Assembly (NCBI RefSeq): GCF_009664855.1
Contig: NZ_CP045928.1
Span: forward strand, 5,620,565-5,684,564
Source of the DNA: Flavobacterium sp. SLB02
Lineage (GTDB): Bacteria; Bacteroidota; Bacteroidia; Flavobacteriales; Flavobacteriaceae
Reading direction: 5' to 3'
Length of the DNA stretch: 64,000 nucleotides
Shown: in pieces, positions 42,608 through 51,792 of the stretch
Numbering within the stretch: position 1 is the stretch's first letter
Layout: every line of letters starts with the position of its first letter
Notes under the pieces: generated by a model
Database searches by the model: none
What the model was told of the DNA's origin: nothing
The model's input: the letters and a program-made list of their open reading frames with translations, nothing else
Made by a program: the position numbers and the translations under genes

Positions 42608-43189
42608 ATGACAACAAAACAGCTTTGCCTTCTCGGATTATTATTTTTCCTGATCAGTTATCTATTCTTTTCAAAAGTTTTACCTGACTTTCAAGTACCA
42701 ATCGATTTTGCGCATTGGTTTAATTTAATTGGTGCTTGGTTGTTATTATCTTTTAATGATGTATTTCCTAAAAACAAATTAAATATTGTTGCTTCGATTA
42801 TCGCAGCTTTAGGAGTTATTGCGCATATCGGGCTTTGTACAATCGATTTTATAATGTGGAGTTTTGGTAATAATGAAGTTGCTAAAGAAGCATTAAGTAA
42901 TCAAATAAGTAATGCGCCTTCAATTTTATATCCGTTTATTATAGTTGGTCCGTCTTTACTTTTTATTGGTTTGGCCATTCATGCCTTGAATTTTTTGAAA
43001 ACATATACCATAATTGCTACGATGGTTATTGTTGGCGCTGTATCGATAGGTTTTTCTTTTTTTATTTTAAAAAACGGAATTTATATGTTGTTGAGTTGTG
43101 TAGTTTTTGTTGTAGGATTGGGATTGTTGCTTTGTAGAAAGGAAACCGAAAGAGGAGATACTAAACAAAAAGAGTTTGGAAAATTGTAG
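42608..43189 (+). CDS. Multi-pass membrane protein, hypothetical
   Basis: 193 residues, about six predicted membrane segments (C-L-L-G-L-L-F-F-L-I-S-Y-L-F-F first; last V-V-F-V-V-G-L-G-L-L-L), with a short basic tail. No recognised domain. Likely partner or target of the upstream LytTR regulator, judged only by position. Confidence 0.65.
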   Translation: MTTKQLCLLGLLFFLISYLFFSKVLPDFQVPIDFAHWFNLIGAWLLLSFNDVFPKNKLNIVASIIAALGVIAHIGLCTIDFIMWSFGNNEVAKEALSNQISNAPSILYPFIIVGPSLLFIGLAIHALNFLKTYTIIATMVIVGAVSIGFSFFILKNGIYMLLSCVVFVVGLGLLLCRKETERGDTKQKEFGKL

Positions 43190-43248
43190 GTTTTATTTTA
43201 TTTTGTACTTTCGTTCAGCTTGAAAAACAATAATTATACACAAATCGA

Positions 43249-43620
43249 TTGAATAAACATCTAAAATATCTTATCTCACTCTTTCTGGTTTTTGCCATGA
43301 TTTCGAGTGATGGGGCTTTAGATTCTCAATCAAAGTCGGCAGATTATTATCAATCGTCATTTGTTGTTTTAAGAAGCGAATTAGATTTTGCAAATTCTCG
43401 GTTTTATAAATTCGGACAAGCTGTTTCTTCTGAAAAAACAAGATTTTCAATTGTTTTAAATTTTTTAAAAGTTGAAAATGTCTTTACTTTTCAAATTAAG
43501 AAATTGCTGAAATTGCAAAATTTGCTTCATCAAAAACTAAGCTCATTTATAAATCAATCTGTTTTTATAAATGAAATAATCACTTCAAAACACTTCGCTA
43601 AAAGTTTGTACAGAGCTTAA
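43249..43620 (+). CDS. Small exported hypothetical protein
   Basis: 123 residues from TTG, with a weak signal-like hydrophobic start (Y-L-I-S-L-F-L-V-F-A-M-I). The C-terminal half is helical and Lys/Phe-rich. A TACTTTCG -7-like box is at 43206-43213, similar to the one before ileS. No ATG is available before residue 17. Family not recognised. Confidence 0.5.
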   Translation: MNKHLKYLISLFLVFAMISSDGALDSQSKSADYYQSSFVVLRSELDFANSRFYKFGQAVSSEKTRFSIVLNFLKVENVFTFQIKKLLKLQNLLHQKLSSFINQSVFINEIITSKHFAKSLYRA

Positions 43621-43679
43621 GAAAATTTATTTCTAAGCACAGATGAAATAATAATGTCTAATCATTTATCATTTTCAAA

Positions 43680-43865
43680 ATGTATAAACAAAATAAAAAA
43701 TCTCGCTTGCAGCAGTCTAAGCGACCGCTTTTTCATTGGATAAAAAGAAAATTTATAATTGTAATTACAGCCTTTATGTTAGGAATGGCAAACGGAATGA
43801 ATGCTGAAGATCGTTCAATTAATGGAAGTTTTGTTCAGACAGAACAACAAGATAAAAAGGATTGA
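43680..43865 (+). CDS. Small single-span membrane protein
   Basis: 61 residues: a very basic N-terminus (K-Q-N-K-K-S-R, S-K-R-P), then one hydrophobic segment F-I-I-V-I-T-A-F-M-L-G-M-A, then a polar Gln/Asp-rich tail. Orientation by the positive-inside rule puts the tail in the periplasm. It follows the 43249 gene by about 60 bases and may be co-transcribed. Family not recognised. Confidence 0.5.
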   Translation: MYKQNKKSRLQQSKRPLFHWIKRKFIIVITAFMLGMANGMNAEDRSINGSFVQTEQQDKKD

Positions 43866-43932
43866 TTTGATTATTTTCACGAGCAACGTTTTTCAAAGTT
43901 TTAAATTTTGATAAAGGTTGTTTAACCCAATC

Positions 43933-43961
43933 TTGTCATTCTTCGTTCCTCAGAATGACAA
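43933..43961. repeat. Hairpin repeat with TTCGTTCCTC core
   Basis: TTGTCATTCT at 43933-43942 pairs with AGAATGACAA at 43952-43961. The loop and arm contain TTCGTTCCTC, also found in the 38563-38635 repeat. It is a second member of the same REP-like family. Confidence 0.65.
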
Positions 43962-43975
43962 ACTCTGTGAAAATA

Positions 43976-44010
43976 AAAACCCGACAGCGATTAAAACTGT
44001 CGGGTTTTTT
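43976..44010. terminator. Strong bidirectional terminator
   Basis: AAAACCCGACAG at 43976-43987 pairs with CTGTCGGGTTTT from 43997, with further T. It ends both the small membrane gene unit and the converging HMG-CoA synthase-family gene. A TTGGAATTTGGAATTT repeat copy follows at 44014-44029. Confidence 0.88.
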
Positions 44011-44047
44011 ACTTGGAATTTGGAATTTCTTTATTGATATTTAAAAT

Positions 44048-45409
44048 TTAGTCAATCCATTTATAATATCTCGCTCCAATCAAATTAGGGATTTCTTTTT
44101 CGATTCGATCTAAAAACCATTCGTTTTTAGGAGTTCTGATGCTTTGTTTTTGTTCTTTTTTATGAAGGCTTTCGTAAGTATTGAAATCAATTTCCGTGCT
44201 TTCTGCCAGATTCTCAAAAAGTTTAACTTTAGCTAAAGCCGATTGCCATTCCGCTTGAATTGTTCCTTCAAAAACTTTTGATTTCGATCCGCTTCCGTAA
44301 GCCAGGAAACCAAATTTAGTTCCGGCAACTTCCTGTTTGGTATCATAATAATGAGCCAAAGTTGATAACAATCCCATAAAAATAGATCCTGTATAAAGAT
44401 TTCCTATTAAAGAAGAAGCCAATTCAGCAGGTTGCAATTTCTCGGTTACAAACTTTCTGTACTCATCAGATTTTCCAATTTCTTTAATTTTAGTTTGATA
44501 ATCTGCCGGATCAATGTTTTCTGTAATAATTTTATCAGCGTGATCTAAAGCATAAATCTCAGATAACATTCTGCGTCCCTGAAAAGAATACGGAAGATGC
44601 ATGATAATGCTGTTCCAGGTATTGTATAAAGTTTCGGTTTTGTTTTTTAATTTCTTAAACGAAAAGTAAGCAGATCTCGTACGATCCATATAACACTGAT
44701 TCGAATATTGACCATCAAAAACCGGTTGATCTTTATGAATTTCGATTTCGGCTTCTAAATTATCAAACCATGGATCGTTATTTTCATTTTGAGTAATCGC
44801 TTCTTTTGCGATAGTTCTGTAAGGTTTAAAAAAGTCAAAAACCCCTTTTGTGCTTGTTGCCCAATTGTCATCAAAAGCAATAATTTTAGGGTTCGAAGTT
44901 ACAAGCATTGCCAAAGCTCCCGCGCCTTGTGTATATTCTCCGGTAGACTTTAAATCATATTTGGCAAAATCTGTTGTAACTACAATTGCTTTTTTATTTG
45001 GATTTAATTTTACAAAGTCAATACAGTTTTGCAAAGCATCAACACCGCCAATACAAGCAAACGTAAAATCGACAACATCGCATTCTGCCAGAGAATTTTC
45101 TCCAAATTTTTGTTCCATTAAGCTAATTAAAAAAGAACTAATAGGTTTAGAACTGTCGATTCCGCTTTCGGTACCAACGTAAATCCGGCTAATTTCGTTT
45201 AAGTTTATTTCGTTTTCCATAATAAGTTTTGTCAAAGCGTTTGCTCCAAAAACCACCGCGTCCTGATGAATGTCCGGTAAAGTCATTTTTATTAATCCAA
45301 GACCTTTTTCTAATTTTTCGGGTTCAATATTTCTGGCAACAGCCAAAGTTTTTATGGGTAAATGTATGTTGGCTACATCAAAAGAGATAGCGTCAATTCC
45401 TGTTTTCAT
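44048..45409 (-). CDS. Hydroxymethylglutaryl-CoA synthase family protein
   Basis: 453 residues, thiolase-superfamily fold. The catalytic Cys119 lies in D-F-T-F-A-C-I-G-G-V-D-A-L, and Glu81 in V-G-T-E-S-G-I-D matches the general base of HMG-CoA synthases. The C-terminal half carries H-L-P-Y-S-F-Q-G-R-R-M and G-S-I-F-M-G-L-L. HMG-CoA synthase condenses acetyl-CoA with acetoacetyl-CoA at the head of the mevalonate pathway (gene mvaS). The length is greater than many bacterial MvaS proteins, and a polyketide beta-branching HMGS is the alternative. No other mevalonate gene is adjacent. Confidence 0.82.
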   Translation of the reverse strand: MKTGIDAISFDVANIHLPIKTLAVARNIEPEKLEKGLGLIKMTLPDIHQDAVVFGANALTKLIMENEINLNEISRIYVGTESGIDSSKPISSFLISLMEQKFGENSLAECDVVDFTFACIGGVDALQNCIDFVKLNPNKKAIVVTTDFAKYDLKSTGEYTQGAGALAMLVTSNPKIIAFDDNWATSTKGVFDFFKPYRTIAKEAITQNENNDPWFDNLEAEIEIHKDQPVFDGQYSNQCYMDRTRSAYFSFKKLKNKTETLYNTWNSIIMHLPYSFQGRRMLSEIYALDHADKIITENIDPADYQTKIKEIGKSDEYRKFVTEKLQPAELASSLIGNLYTGSIFMGLLSTLAHYYDTKQEVAGTKFGFLAYGSGSKSKVFEGTIQAEWQSALAKVKLFENLAESTEIDFNTYESLHKKEQKQSIRTPKNEWFLDRIEKEIPNLIGARYYKWID

Positions 45410-45641
45410 TATTAAATTTTAAGCCGATAAAGGTAAAATTATGTTGTGGAATGACAATTTTTTTAACCTTATAAAATTTAGGTAAGACGTAACTTTTGAA
45501 GAAAACAAATTAAAAGTTTACTTAAAATAATAATATGATAAACTTTTATGTATCGATAAGCTCGTTATTATGCTGAAAATTCGGTTAAATGACACTTTTG
45601 TTGGTTTTATAATGAAATAATTTGGGATACAGCAATATTCA

Positions 45642-45664
45642 TACGTAAAAATACGTATTACGTA
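45642..45664. promoter_or_regulatory. Triple TACGTA palindromes upstream of sdh
   Basis: TACGTA occurs at 45642-45647, 45652-45657 and 45659-45664, three self-complementary hexamers in 23 bp, some 60 bp before the sdh -7 box. Spacing of ten and seven bases allows one face of the helix for the first two. It could be an operator for the respiratory operon. The rest of the 45410-45765 gap has no gene. Confidence 0.4.
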
Positions 45665-45701
45665 GTCTATTTTAAAATCATTATAAATAACAGCGAAATG
45701 G

Positions 45702-45732
45702 TTGTAGTTCTTTGTTAATTGAGTTATTTTTG
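45702..45732 (+). promoter_or_regulatory. sdh operon promoter
   Basis: TTG at 45702-45704, 20 bp, then TATTTTTG at 45725-45732. This is a good match to the Bacteroidota consensus, 33 bases before the sdhC ATG. Confidence 0.65.
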
Positions 45733-45765
45733 TGTAATTTTTTAAAACAAACTACTTAAACAATT

Positions 45766-46431
45766 ATGGCACAATCTGCACTATTGAATGCTTCCATCTT
45801 AAAGAAAGTGGCTATGGCCCTTTCGGGAATATTCTTAATCACGTTTTTAGCGCTGCATGTTTCCTTAAATTTTATTTCTATTATTAGTGAAAATGTTTTT
45901 AACGAAGCATCTCACTTTATGGGATACAATCCGCTGATTCAATATGTAATGCAACCAGTTTTGGCAATCGGAGTAATCTTCCATTTCGTTATGGGATTCG
46001 TATTGACTGCTCAAAATACTGCTGCAAGACCAATTGCGTATGCAAAATACAACGGAGCTGCAAATGCTTCCTGGAGTTCTAGAAATATGATTATTTCTGG
46101 ATTGGTTATTTTGGCTTTCTTAGGATTGCATTTTTATGATTTCTGGTTTCCGGAGGTTAACTACAAATATATTGCAGGTGCTACGCCAGATGCTACAAGG
46201 TATTATGGAGAGTTAGTGCATAAATTTCATGATCCAATTCGTACAGGATTGTATTGTATATCTTTTGTGTTATTAGGTTTTCACCTTTGGCACGGATTCG
46301 GTTCATCTCTTCAGTCAATGGGGATGCACAATAAGTATTCAAGATTTTTAAGTAAAGTAGGTTACGGTTTTGCAGTTGTAGTACCGGCACTTTTCGTAAT
46401 TATCGCATTATTTCATCATTTCAATAATTAA
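45766..46431 (+). CDS. sdhC: Succinate dehydrogenase cytochrome b subunit
   Basis: 221 residues, five predicted membrane segments, the fused single-subunit (type B) haem anchor used by Bacteroidota. It anchors SdhA/SdhB in the inner membrane and passes electrons to menaquinone. Haem-ligand histidines are visible in L-H-V-S-L-N, F-H-F-V-M-G-F, G-L-H-F-Y-D-F and G-F-H-L-W-H-G-F. It is the first gene of the operon, 11 bases ahead of sdhA. Confidence 0.93.
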   Translation: MAQSALLNASILKKVAMALSGIFLITFLALHVSLNFISIISENVFNEASHFMGYNPLIQYVMQPVLAIGVIFHFVMGFVLTAQNTAARPIAYAKYNGAANASWSSRNMIISGLVILAFLGLHFYDFWFPEVNYKYIAGATPDATRYYGELVHKFHDPIRTGLYCISFVLLGFHLWHGFGSSLQSMGMHNKYSRFLSKVGYGFAVVVPALFVIIALFHHFNN

Positions 46432-46442
46432 TATAAATTATA

Positions 46443-48443
46443 ATGGCATTAGATTCAAAAATTCCACACGGCCCAATATCGGACAAATGGACAGATTATA
46501 AAGATCATATTAATTTAGTAAACCCTGCAAACAAACGTAATTTAGATATTATCATTGTTGGTACAGGTTTGGCTGGAGGTTCAGCTGCGGCAACTTTGGC
46601 TGAGCAGGGATATAACGTAAAAGCATTTTGTTTTCAGGATTCACCAAGACGTGCGCACTCTATTGCAGCACAAGGTGGTATCAATGCAGCAAAAAATTAT
46701 AAAGGTGACGGTGACTCAGTTTACAGATTATTTTATGATACTGTAAAAGGAGGTGACTACCGTGCACGTGAGGCAAACGTTCACCGTTTGGCTGAAGTTT
46801 CTGCTAATATTATCGACCAGTGTGTGGCTCAAGGGGTGCCATTGGCTCGTGAATATGGTGGATTATTAGATAACCGTTCTTTTGGAGGAACTTTGGTTTC
46901 TCGTACTTTTTACGCACAAGGACAAACGGGTCAACAATTATTGTTAGGAGCTTATTCTGCAATGAACCGTCAGATTGGTCGTGGTAAAGTAAAAATGTAC
47001 AACCGTCACGAAATGCTTGACATTGTAATCGTGAACGGAAAAGCGAGAGGTATTATCGCTCGTAACTTAATCACTGGAGAAATAGAAAGACATTCTGCTC
47101 ACGCGGTAGTAATTGGTTCTGGAGGATACGGAAACGTATTTTTCTTGTCAACAAATGCTATGGGAAGTAACGCAACAGCAGCTTGGAAAATTCATAAAAA
47201 AGGAGCGTTTTTCGCAAATCCTTGTTACACACAAATTCACCCAACTTGTATTCCGGTTTCAGGAGATCACCAGTCAAAACTGACTTTGATGTCTGAGTCG
47301 TTACGTAATGACGGGCGTATTTGGGTTCCTGCAAAACAAGAAGATGCTAAAGCGATCCGTGAAGGAAAGAAAAAAGCAACTGATTTAACTGAAGCTGAAA
47401 GAGATTATTTCTTAGAAAGAAGATATCCTGCTTTTGGTAACTTAGTACCTCGTGACGTTGCGTCTCGTGCTGCAAAAGAAAGATGTGATGCTGGCTTTGG
47501 TGTTAACAAAACAGGAGAAGCTGTTTACTTAGATTTTGCTGCTGCAATTAAACGTTACGGAACAGAAGAAGCTTTCGTAAAAGGTTTAGATGCAAACGAT
47601 GCGGCTTTGGTAACTAAATTAGGAGCTGAAATCGTGAAAAGTAAATACGGAAACTTATTCCAGATGTATTACAAAATCGTTGACGAAGATCCTTATACAA
47701 CACCAATGATGATTTACCCTGCGGTTCACTACACAATGGGTGGAACATGGGTTGATTATAACTTAATGACTACAATTCCTGGATGTTTCTCTATTGGAGA
47801 ATCTAACTTCTCTGATCACGGAGCAAACAGACTTGGAGCTTCTGCCTTGATGCAAGGTTTAGCTGATGGATATTTCGTATTACCTTATACTATTGGAGAT
47901 TATTTAGCTCCGGACATTAAAATGGGAGAAATTTCTACAGATTTGCCAGAATTCTTAGCAGCAGAAAAAGAAGTAAAAGATCAAATCGACAGATTTATCA
48001 ATAATAAAGGAACTCATTCTGTAGATTATTTTCATAAGAAATTAGGAAAAATCATGTGGGATAAAGTAGGTATGGCTCGTAATGCTAAAGGTTTGACTGA
48101 AGCTATCGAAGAAATTGCTGCTTTACGTGAAGAGTTTTATAAAGATGTAAAAGTTCCTGGAAGCGCTAACGAATTTAATCAGGAATTAGAGAAAGCGACA
48201 CGTGTTGCCGATTTCTTAGAGTTAGGAGAATTGTTCGCGAAAGATGCATTACACCGTAATGAATCTTGTGGAGGTCACTTCCGTGAAGAATACCAAACAG
48301 AAGAAGGAGAAGCACTTCGTGATGACGAAAACTTTGCATACGTTGCAGCTTGGGAATACAAAGGAAAACCAAGCGATGCAGTATTACACAAAGAACCTCT
48401 GGTTTACGAAAACATTAAATTAGTTCAAAGAAGCTACAAATAG
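46443..48443 (+). CDS. sdhA: Succinate dehydrogenase flavoprotein subunit
   Basis: 666 residues. The FAD-binding loop is V-G-T-G-L-A-G-G-S-A-A near 39-49, and the covalent FAD His lies in R-R-A-H-S-I-A-A-Q-G-G-I-N-A. Substrate-binding residues occur in H-P-T-C and H-Y-T-M-G-G. The C-terminal N-E-S-C-G-G-H-F-R-E-E-Y is typical of the type B SdhA/FrdA family. Oxidises succinate to fumarate in the TCA cycle. Second gene of sdhCAB. Confidence 0.96.
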   Translation: MALDSKIPHGPISDKWTDYKDHINLVNPANKRNLDIIIVGTGLAGGSAAATLAEQGYNVKAFCFQDSPRRAHSIAAQGGINAAKNYKGDGDSVYRLFYDTVKGGDYRAREANVHRLAEVSANIIDQCVAQGVPLAREYGGLLDNRSFGGTLVSRTFYAQGQTGQQLLLGAYSAMNRQIGRGKVKMYNRHEMLDIVIVNGKARGIIARNLITGEIERHSAHAVVIGSGGYGNVFFLSTNAMGSNATAAWKIHKKGAFFANPCYTQIHPTCIPVSGDHQSKLTLMSESLRNDGRIWVPAKQEDAKAIREGKKKATDLTEAERDYFLERRYPAFGNLVPRDVASRAAKERCDAGFGVNKTGEAVYLDFAAAIKRYGTEEAFVKGLDANDAALVTKLGAEIVKSKYGNLFQMYYKIVDEDPYTTPMMIYPAVHYTMGGTWVDYNLMTTIPGCFSIGESNFSDHGANRLGASALMQGLADGYFVLPYTIGDYLAPDIKMGEISTDLPEFLAAEKEVKDQIDRFINNKGTHSVDYFHKKLGKIMWDKVGMARNAKGLTEAIEEIAALREEFYKDVKVPGSANEFNQELEKATRVADFLELGELFAKDALHRNESCGGHFREEYQTEEGEALRDDENFAYVAAWEYKGKPSDAVLHKEPLVYENIKLVQRSYK

Positions 48444-48488
48444 TATTTAAAAGTTGATATACTTTTTGATACTTAAAACTTATACAAA

Positions 48489-49235
48489 ATGAAACTTACA
48501 TTAAAAATATGGCGTCAAAAAAACGCCCAAGATAAAGGGGGAATTGTTGATTACCCAATCGACGGAATCGAACCAGATATGTCTTTCCTTGAAATGCTTG
48601 ATGTTCTTAACGAACAATTGATCAACAAAGGAGAAGAGCCAGTAGCATTTGACCACGATTGTCGTGAAGGAATCTGCGGAATGTGTTCATTATTCATCAA
48701 CGGAGAAGCGCACGGACCAGACAGAGGAGTAACTACTTGTCAGTTACACATGCGTATGTTTAAAGATGGTGACACGATTTTTATCGAGCCATTTAGAGCA
48801 AAAGCTTTCCCGGTAATTAAAGATTTAGTTGTTGACAGAAGTTCTTTTGACAGAATTCAACATGCAGGAGGATTTATCTCGGTAAATACTTCAGGTAATA
48901 CAATTGATGCAAATACAATTCCGATTAACAAACACGATGCAGATAAATCATTTGATGCTGCAGCTTGTATTGGTTGTGGTGCTTGTGTTGCAACTTGTAA
49001 AAACGGATCAGCAATGTTGTTCGTTGGAGCAAAAGTGTCTCAATATGCATTATTACCTCAAGGTAAAGTTGAAGCAGTTGATCGTGTTTTAAACATGGTA
49101 CACCAAATGGATTTAGAAGGTTTTGGTAACTGTACAAATACAGGTGCTTGTGAAATCGAATGTCCAAAAGGAATTTCACTTGAAAATATCGCGCGTATGA
49201 ACCGTGAGTATTTATCTGCAAGTTTGAAAGGATAA
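48489..49235 (+). CDS. sdhB: Succinate dehydrogenase iron-sulfur subunit
   Basis: 248 residues with three clusters. The [2Fe-2S] ligands are in C-R-E-G-I-C-G-M-C-S with a later Cys (T-T-C-Q-L). The [4Fe-4S]/[3Fe-4S] ligands are in C-I-G-C-G-A-C-V-A-T-C and C-T-N-T-G-A-C-E-I-E-C-P. It transfers electrons from SdhA to the membrane anchor. Last gene of the operon, closed by a perfect terminator. Confidence 0.96.
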   Translation: MKLTLKIWRQKNAQDKGGIVDYPIDGIEPDMSFLEMLDVLNEQLINKGEEPVAFDHDCREGICGMCSLFINGEAHGPDRGVTTCQLHMRMFKDGDTIFIEPFRAKAFPVIKDLVVDRSSFDRIQHAGGFISVNTSGNTIDANTIPINKHDADKSFDAAACIGCGACVATCKNGSAMLFVGAKVSQYALLPQGKVEAVDRVLNMVHQMDLEGFGNCTNTGACEIECPKGISLENIARMNREYLSASLKG

Positions 49236-49264
49236 TTTGAATTACTTTTAGTTTTAAATAAAAA

Positions 49265-49292
49265 AAAGGTTCCGATCGTCGGAACCTTTTTT
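49265..49292. terminator. sdh operon terminator
   Basis: AAAGGTTCCGA at 49265-49275 pairs perfectly with TCGGAACCTTT at 49279-49289, followed by more T. It also terminates the converging GH20 gene, whose stop is about ten bases away. Confidence 0.9.
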
Positions 49293-49298
49293 TATGTC

Positions 49299-51602
49299 TT
49301 ATTCGTAATACAATTGCGAAGCACTTATTTCTTGTTTTTCTTTTCCTTCTTGCTGAATGAAACACGTTAAAGTAGTTCCGCCAATCTGATCAAAATAATC
49401 AATGTTTATTTTGTGGAAACCTTTTTCGAGTTTTACTGCTCCATACGCTTCGTTGAGCCAATGAATTCCGTCGTTATTCACAACTAATTCATTATCGATA
49501 AAAATCTTCGATCCGTCATCTGAAAGCGTCGAAATTGTATAATTTGCCGTTTCAGGAATAAAGATGTATCCATCGAATTTTAAGCCGATATAACGCTCTG
49601 TTTTCGTCTTCCATTTTTCACTGCTTATTGCGCCTTCAAAAATGCCTGAATTAACAGGTTTTGCTAAATCTAAATCCTGAACTTGCTGGAATAATGTTCC
49701 GATATAATAATCGAATTTCAAACCTTTCTTAGTTGGTTTTATGGTTAAAGCCGATTTTAATTCCGGATTTTTAATCAATATTTTACTAATAGAACTTCGT
49801 CTTCCGCTTGGACTAATCTGAACGGTTTTAATGGTTCTGAATTCTCCTTTTGGGATATTTATCGTTACCGGTTTGGTGTAAAGTTCAGCCGTTTCATCTG
49901 GATTATATCCATCAATTGTGTAGAAGATTTGTCCGTTTTTGATCGTTGGTTTTAAATCCAAAACATATTTTGAAGTAATAAAAGCTGTTTCATTAGAACC
50001 AAAAGGACTCGGAACTTTGTACAATCTTTTTTGTGCTTCCAGTTTTTCTAAATGATATGGAATTTGATTTAAAATAAAATGATTGTAATTTTTATTTTGA
50101 GGTTGTGTCCAGGCAATTTCGGACAAAGCAAATACGCGCGGATAAATCATGTAATTTAACTTCGCCGGACTTGTTAAGTATTCAGACCAAAGATTAGATT
50201 GCACACCTATAATGTACTTTTGTTCCTCAACGGTTAAACTATCAACAGGCGTTGGATTGTAGTTGTACATTTTTTCAACCGTGGTTAATCTTCCAATTGT
50301 TAAAGGCTCTTGCGGAGAATATCCCTGGTTATAATCCAGATATAAAACTTGTTCCGGATTCATGATTACATTATGTTTTTGTCTTGCAGCGCTAATTCCT
50401 CCGGCTTCGCCTCGCCATGACATTACAGCCGCATTTGGCGCAAGCCCACCTTCGAGCATTTCGTCCCAGCCTAAAATTTGTTTTCCGTTTGCATTCAGGA
50501 ATTTTTCGATTCGGGTAGTGAGGTAACTTTGTAATTCGTGTTCGTTTTTCAATCCTAAATCTTTGATTCTCTTTTGACAATTCGGACATTCTTTCCATCT
50601 TGTTTTTGGGCATTCGTCTCCACCAATATGAATGTATTTACTTGGAAATAGATCCATCACTTCGGTCAGGACATCTTCTAAAAAAGTAAAAGTTTCTTCT
50701 TTTCCTGCGCAGAAAATATCATCAAAAACACCCCAATATTCTATCACTTTATATTGGCGGTCGGGAAAACAAGATAAATTAGGATAAGCGGTAACAGCTG
50801 CTGTTGCGTGTCCAGGCATTTCGATTTCGGGAATGATATTCACATAATGTTCTTCTGCAAATTTCACCACGTCTTTAATTTCTTCCTGAGTGTAAAATCC
50901 TCCGTAGGGATTTCCGTCAAAAAAATAAGGTGATCTTTCAAATTTATTTCCCACTAAAGTTTGTGCTCTTTTCGAACCTACTTCAGTTAGTTTTGGATAT
51001 TTTTTTATCTCAATTCTCCATCCCTGATCGTCTGTTAAGTGCCAATGAAAGTTATTTAATTTATAACTAGCCATTTGTGCTATAAAATCTTTTATAACAT
51101 CAACAGAGAAAAAATGACGGCAAGCATCCAGGTGAAGCCCGCGGTAGTTGTATCTGGGCTCGTCTTCGATGGTCACACAAGGCAATTTTATTTCCTGACT
51201 TTTTGGTTTGTTGGGTAAAAGCTGTAATAAACTCTGAACGGCATAAAATAATCCTTCTTCACTTCCGGTAACGGTAATCTTTTTTGGAGTAATAACAATT
51301 TTATAAGCTTCTTTTTTTAAAGATTCAGCCGGGTTTTTAGTAATGAATAAAACTTCAATGTTGCTTTTTTTGTTTGAAGTATTCGAGTTTATAGCCGACT
51401 CGAAAATTTGAGCGGTTTTAAGTTCTCTTGCGCTGAATTTGTTTTTTTCAAAAGTAAACTTTATCTGTCCGTTTAAACGAATACTATCTCGTGTTGCTTT
51501 GTATGAATTGGGAGCAGGAATAATAGTATTGTTTACAAAAGAGGTTTGAGCATTTCCGAAAGAAAAACAAAATATTAAAAAGAGGAATAGGCTTTTTTGC
51601 AT
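49299..51602 (-). CDS. Secreted GH20 beta-N-acetylhexosaminidase with PA14 domain
   Basis: 767 residues from ATG 51602, giving a signal peptide ending F-G-N-A-Q; the longer frame from 51656 was rejected. Domains: GH20b (about 25-145); a GH20 catalytic barrel (about 150-500) with the substrate-assisted pair Asp329-Glu330 in H-I-G-G-D-E and H-L-T-D-D-Q-G-W; a chitobiase-type C-domain (about 540-625); and a PA14 carbohydrate-binding domain at the end (S-T-L-S-D-D-G-S-K-I-F-I-D). It releases terminal GlcNAc/GalNAc from oligosaccharides in the periplasm or at the surface. Its promoter carries a motif shared with susC. Confidence 0.93.
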   Translation of the reverse strand: MQKSLFLFLIFCFSFGNAQTSFVNNTIIPAPNSYKATRDSIRLNGQIKFTFEKNKFSARELKTAQIFESAINSNTSNKKSNIEVLFITKNPAESLKKEAYKIVITPKKITVTGSEEGLFYAVQSLLQLLPNKPKSQEIKLPCVTIEDEPRYNYRGLHLDACRHFFSVDVIKDFIAQMASYKLNNFHWHLTDDQGWRIEIKKYPKLTEVGSKRAQTLVGNKFERSPYFFDGNPYGGFYTQEEIKDVVKFAEEHYVNIIPEIEMPGHATAAVTAYPNLSCFPDRQYKVIEYWGVFDDIFCAGKEETFTFLEDVLTEVMDLFPSKYIHIGGDECPKTRWKECPNCQKRIKDLGLKNEHELQSYLTTRIEKFLNANGKQILGWDEMLEGGLAPNAAVMSWRGEAGGISAARQKHNVIMNPEQVLYLDYNQGYSPQEPLTIGRLTTVEKMYNYNPTPVDSLTVEEQKYIIGVQSNLWSEYLTSPAKLNYMIYPRVFALSEIAWTQPQNKNYNHFILNQIPYHLEKLEAQKRLYKVPSPFGSNETAFITSKYVLDLKPTIKNGQIFYTIDGYNPDETAELYTKPVTINIPKGEFRTIKTVQISPSGRRSSISKILIKNPELKSALTIKPTKKGLKFDYYIGTLFQQVQDLDLAKPVNSGIFEGAISSEKWKTKTERYIGLKFDGYIFIPETANYTISTLSDDGSKIFIDNELVVNNDGIHWLNEAYGAVKLEKGFHKINIDYFDQIGGTTLTCFIQQEGKEKQEISASQLYYE

Positions 51603-51626
51603 GGTTGTTTTTTTTGGTTTGTTAAA

Positions 51627-51671
51627 CAAATTTAGGGTTTGTAAATTAGTTTGCATTTTTTTTGCAAAATG
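51627..51671 (-). promoter_or_regulatory. GH20 promoter with shared 22-bp operator-like motif
   Basis: On the minus strand TAAATTTG (complement of 51627-51634) is a -7 box, 24 bases before the start codon. At 51650-51671 the plus strand reads TTTGCAT, one base, then TTTTTTGCAAAATG. The same 22 bp with one change occurs at 63729-63750 before susC. TTTTGCAAAA is a perfect 10-bp palindrome (51660-51669). The position overlaps where the -33 box would be. Confidence 0.65.
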
Positions 51672-51763
51672 ATTTTTTGTTTAAATGTCTTTAAAATAGA
51701 TGAATTAACTTTTTTATTGCATTGTGTTATAATTTGTTTCGCAATAATATTGCATTTATTGTT

Positions 51764-51771
51764 TACATTTG
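51764..51771 (+). promoter_or_regulatory. -7 box for the DeoR-type regulator
   Basis: TACATTTG fits TAnnTTTG, 21 bases before the ATG at 51793. Just upstream is GCAATAATATTGC (51741-51753), a small palindrome containing the ATTGC half also seen nearby (TTGCATTG at 51718-51725), which could be an autoregulatory site. Confidence 0.5.
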
Positions 51772-51792
51772 CTTCAATAAAATTGAATTTGC

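Noticed and set aside
48925..49365. 146-codon minus-strand frame across the sdhB 3' end
   Set aside because: It overlaps sdhB and the strong terminator; its composition is low-complexity His/Leu-rich and it has no credible start.
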